Source of the DNA: Acidobacteriaceae bacterium
GTDB taxonomy: Bacteria; Acidobacteriota; Terriglobia; Terriglobales; Acidobacteriaceae
Direction of reading: 5' to 3'
DNA: 64,000 bases
Assembly (NCBI GenBank): GCA_003134815.1
Contig: PLCO01000013.1
Span: forward strand, 21,113-85,112
Below, in pieces: positions 61,281 to 64,000 of the stretch (positions are counted from its first letter, which is position 1; each line of letters begins with the position of its first letter). The position numbers and the translations under genes were made by a program. Below the pieces are notes generated by a model, which was not told the DNA's origin, made no database searches, and saw only the letters and a list, made by a program, of their open reading frames with translations.

Positions 61281-62852
61281 ATGGCGACAATAAAAAGGTT
61301 AGTGCTGAATAACTTCAAGCGCTTCAGGACGCTTGATCTGGAATTTGATCCTGAGCTGAATATTTTGGTTGGTGGTAATGAGGCCGGCAAGAGCTCAGTT
61401 CTCCAGGCACTCGACATCGTACTCAGCGCAAGTCGGAGCAAGGTGGAAGCGTTGGGCCTCGAGGCTCTTTTCAATGCGGAGTGTATCGCTGAATTTCTTA
61501 AAAGCCGGGAGAGGAGGGTCGAAGATCTGCCTGAGCTCAAGGTGGAGGCTTTCCTCGAGGGATTTGACGGCCAACACGAGCTTGACGGGCGAAACAACAG
61601 CAAGGGCGCGGATTGTTTCGGTATAAAACTGGTGTGCGAGCCGATTGACGAGTTCACCAAGCAAATCCAAGCCATCCTGTCCGAAAAACACGATAGCTTT
61701 CCCTTCGAGTACTACGCAGTCCGTTTCCAGACTTTCACGGACAAGTCTATCGCTCCGAATGACAAGCCCCTCAAACATCTCCTCATCGACAGTTCCCAGA
61801 TCAACAACGAATACGCAACGCGTGAGTACACACGCTACATGTATGTTGCGAATTCGACGGTTGCTGATCGCAATCTCCACAATCTGGAGTACCGCAAGGT
61901 CAAATCGAAGTTTAGAGAAGATGTGTTTAAAAAGATGAATGAGGCCTTGGAAACTTACAAATTCGACGTCCGCACTAGCCCGAAGGCGAGTGTTGAAACA
62001 GACATCATCATCACGGAGCGTGACATTCCGATCGACAGCAAGGGCAGGGGCCGTCAGTGCTTCATCAAGACAGAGTTCGCCCTACGCAACCGCGAGGAAG
62101 CCCTGCATGTCCTTCTGCTCGAAGAGCCAGAAAATCATTTAAGCCATGTCCACATGCACAAACTCATCAACCGCATCCGAACTTCTAAGAAGAAGCAGCT
62201 CTTCATCGCCACGCACAGCAGCTTCGTAGCTACGCGGCTGGACCTCAGGAAGGTTCTGATATTGAGCGAGGAGAAGCCATCCGAGCCGGCCTCCCTCAAG
62301 GATCTCAGTCAGGAGACCGCGGAATTCTTCATGAAGGCTCCCGACAATAACATCCTGGAGCTTGCGCTGTGCAAGAGGACAATCCTCGTCGAGGGTGACG
62401 CCGAGTTCATTCTCATGGACGCCCTCTACAAGAACAGCGCCAAGGCCGCCTCCACAGACGCGGATGGCGTCCATGTGATCTCAGTAGATGGGACGAGCTT
62501 CAAGCGCTATTTCGAGCTCGCCGACCTGCTCGGCATCAAGGTCGCAGCGATCCGTGACAATGATGGCGACTATCAGGCGAACTGCGTCGCCAACTATGCC
62601 GACTTCGCCTCGACTTCGATTCGGGTCTTCGCGGACCCTGACCCTGCACGACGCACCTTCGAGGTTTGCATGTATGAAGACAATAAGGACATTTGCGATG
62701 GCCAGTTCCTAGCGGCCCGCAAGACGCTGACTGTACAGGACTACATGCTAAAGAACAAGGCAGATGCCGCGTTCCAACTGCTTGCGAAGAAGGGCTTGGA
62801 GCTTGTCGCGCCGAAGTACATCCAGGATGCGGTCGCATGGATAAGAGCGTAA
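61281..62852 (+). CDS. OLD-family ATPase with TOPRIM nuclease domain (GajA-like)
   Basis: A 523-residue protein of the overcoming-lysogenization-defect type. The N-terminal ABC-type ATPase has Walker A (GGNEAGKSS, residues 31-39), the ABC/Walker B region (VLLLEEPENHLS) and the switch His (THSSF). The C-terminal TOPRIM domain has ILVEGDAEF and an acidic AAIRDNDGDY. Next to a UvrD-like helicase gene this is the arrangement of class 2 OLD nucleases and of the Gabija phage-defence system (GajA with GajB). AAGGGAAGG lies upstream of the ATG. Codon use is less GC-biased by eye than the neighbours, suggesting transfer. GajA is usually somewhat longer. Confidence 0.87.
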   Translation: MATIKRLVLNNFKRFRTLDLEFDPELNILVGGNEAGKSSVLQALDIVLSASRSKVEALGLEALFNAECIAEFLKSRERRVEDLPELKVEAFLEGFDGQHELDGRNNSKGADCFGIKLVCEPIDEFTKQIQAILSEKHDSFPFEYYAVRFQTFTDKSIAPNDKPLKHLLIDSSQINNEYATREYTRYMYVANSTVADRNLHNLEYRKVKSKFREDVFKKMNEALETYKFDVRTSPKASVETDIIITERDIPIDSKGRGRQCFIKTEFALRNREEALHVLLLEEPENHLSHVHMHKLINRIRTSKKKQLFIATHSSFVATRLDLRKVLILSEEKPSEPASLKDLSQETAEFFMKAPDNNILELALCKRTILVEGDAEFILMDALYKNSAKAASTDADGVHVISVDGTSFKRYFELADLLGIKVAAIRDNDGDYQANCVANYADFASTSIRVFADPDPARRTFEVCMYEDNKDICDGQFLAARKTLTVQDYMLKNKADAAFQLLAKKGLELVAPKYIQDAVAWIRA

Positions 62853-63868
62853 TCCTTGCCGTTGCTGGGTCCGGCAAGACCTCCCGACTCGTCGCAGGTC
62901 TCGATGAGGAACAACGCTTTCTCGTGGTCACGTACACCGATTTGAATTATGACAATCTGCGTAGAAAGATCATCCAGCGGTTCGGCTACTTTCCGGCGAA
63001 CGTCACGCTCTATACCTACTTCAAGTTCTTGCATGGCTTCTGCTACAGGCCATTTCTCCGATCGGAGAAGAACACCAAAGGTGTGACATTCAAGCTCCCC
63101 CCAAAATTCCCGCCATACAAATTGACCGACGACCAGCGCTACATATCGTCTGGTCGGCGGCTTTACGCTAACCGCCTCGCCAAGTTCATCGAGCAATCCA
63201 ACCTCGTGTGCGCCGTCGTAGCCCGGATTGAGAAGTATTTTGATGTCTTCTTTGTCGACGAGGTCCAGGACTTCGCAGGGCATGACTTCAATTTCCTTAT
63301 GGCCATCAGCGCTGCCGAACTGAGAGCCACATTTGTCGGCGACTTCTTCCAGCACACCTTCGACACGAGCCGCGATGGCAACGTGAACGTCAGCCTCCAC
63401 GATGACTACACCGCTTACCAGGCCAAGCTCAAAGCGGCCAAACTGATCGTCGATACAGACAGCCTCAAGCGGAGTCACCGGTGCAGCAAGAACGTCTGCG
63501 ACTTCATCACTGAAAAGGTCGGTATCTCTATTGAAGCCCATGATGATCGGAAGAGCATCGTCAAATACGAGGACGACCCAGAAACGGTGTGCGCCATCTA
63601 TGAAGATCCGCGGACGGTGAAGCTTTTCTTGAAGGAGCATTACAAGTACGCCTGTTACTCCCAAAACTGGGGGGCATCGAAAGGTGTAGACCTATATCAG
63701 GACGTGTGCGTAGTCCTGAATCCGGGAAATGTGAAAGCTTGGCAGCGCGGAACCTTTCGCGACATCAACGCCGAAACACGCAACAAGCTTTATGTCGCCT
63801 GTTCGAGGGCGAGAGGGAACCTTACGTTCGTCCCTGAATCGCTACTCAAGGACCACAAGCAATCCTAG
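62837..63868 (+). CDS. Compact UvrD/Rep-like helicase (GajB-like)
   Basis: A 343-residue SF1 helicase-type protein. Motif I/Walker A is AVAGSGKTSRL, motif II is FFVDEVQDF, the motif-V-like segment is SKGVDLYQDV, and the motif VI region is LYVACSRARGNLTFV. It lacks the length for full UvrD 1B and 2B domains and is shorter than the usual GajB (about 490 residues as I recall). Its ATG at 62837 overlaps the end of the OLD-family gene by 16 bp, so translation is coupled. The two probably work together against phage DNA. Reading from 62693 would overlap that gene further and gives a non-homologous start. Confidence 0.83.
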   Translation: MDKSVILAVAGSGKTSRLVAGLDEEQRFLVVTYTDLNYDNLRRKIIQRFGYFPANVTLYTYFKFLHGFCYRPFLRSEKNTKGVTFKLPPKFPPYKLTDDQRYISSGRRLYANRLAKFIEQSNLVCAVVARIEKYFDVFFVDEVQDFAGHDFNFLMAISAAELRATFVGDFFQHTFDTSRDGNVNVSLHDDYTAYQAKLKAAKLIVDTDSLKRSHRCSKNVCDFITEKVGISIEAHDDRKSIVKYEDDPETVCAIYEDPRTVKLFLKEHYKYACYSQNWGASKGVDLYQDVCVVLNPGNVKAWQRGTFRDINAETRNKLYVACSRARGNLTFVPESLLKDHKQS

Positions 63869-64000
63869 GTATTCGCCTGAAACGAGGACAATGCCGTCAG
63901 TTGGTCCGCCTTCGATGGGAGATGTCAGCACTAGGAAACGACAAGTCAGCTTCTCACCACCACCCCAGCCAAGCCCATGGAGTGACCCCCTAAACTGAGA
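63869..64000. other. Downstream flank of the defence genes, nothing recognised
   Basis: 130 bp to the window end without an identifiable gene, terminator or repeat. Confidence 0.4.

Overview
The window looks like a chromosomal segment of a heterotrophic acidobacterium (Acidobacteriota, Terriglobia-like). This is inferred from the GC-rich codon use, the two very large Oar-type TonB-dependent receptors with an N-terminal carboxypeptidase-regulatory domain, the RibBA variant, and the many short intergenic repeats. No rRNA, tRNA, CRISPR array or prophage was seen.

Left part (1-12.3 kb): the tail of a sigma-54 activator, then a nucleobase-catabolism block. A minus-strand operon reads beta-ureidopropionase, PreT, PreA, dihydropyrimidinase, NCS1 transporter. 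With the class III aminotransferase on the plus strand it gives the whole reductive uracil/thymine pathway from uptake to the semialdehyde. A ParDE-type toxin-antitoxin pair follows the transporter. Divergent from the operon are xdhC and a MobA-like Mo-cofactor nucleotidyltransferase, which are maturation factors for a molybdenum hydroxylase not in the window. An IscU-like scaffold lacking one cluster-ligand cysteine follows.

12.4-20.3 kb: a P5C-type aldehyde dehydrogenase, a TauE/SafE exporter with its DUF1634 partner, a LuxR-type regulator with a degenerate receiver, and a likely redox-sensing pair: a receiver domain fused to a thioredoxin-reductase-like flavoprotein without the active-site cysteines, next to a histidine kinase with a cyclic-nucleotide-binding-like sensor.

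20.4-46.4 kb: a pectin/galacturonate utilisation island. It has a GH28 polygalacturonase, a minus-strand operon uxaC-larA-like-uxaE-kduD, a GntR/FadR-type repressor, two TonB receptors, a GH105 hydrolase, a GH28-CE8 fusion, kduI, gnd and a Gfo/Idh/MocA oxidoreductase. Eight copies of a palindrome centred on GGTCAGACC or close variants lie upstream of these genes and define a probable local regulon of the GntR protein. Both receptor genes carry two sites 167-168 bp apart, about 16 helical turns, which suggests repression by DNA looping.

46.6-56.2 kb: housekeeping and unassigned genes (TonB C-terminal protein, ORF6N protein, RibBA, B12-binding radical SAM protein, secreted proteins, deoxyhypusine-synthase-like enzyme). 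The ORF6N gene sits between a decayed copy of the ribBA 5' end and the real one, and its upstream palindrome is repeated inside its own coding sequence.

56.5-60.8 kb: a three-gene electron-transfer operon: an 11-haem cytochrome c, a membrane cytochrome b, and an 11-haem c domain fused to a cytochrome b domain, an architecture like Geobacter CbcL.

60.9-64 kb: a strongly folded GC-rich repeat followed by a Gabija-like defence pair (OLD-family ATPase-TOPRIM nuclease and a compact UvrD-like helicase).
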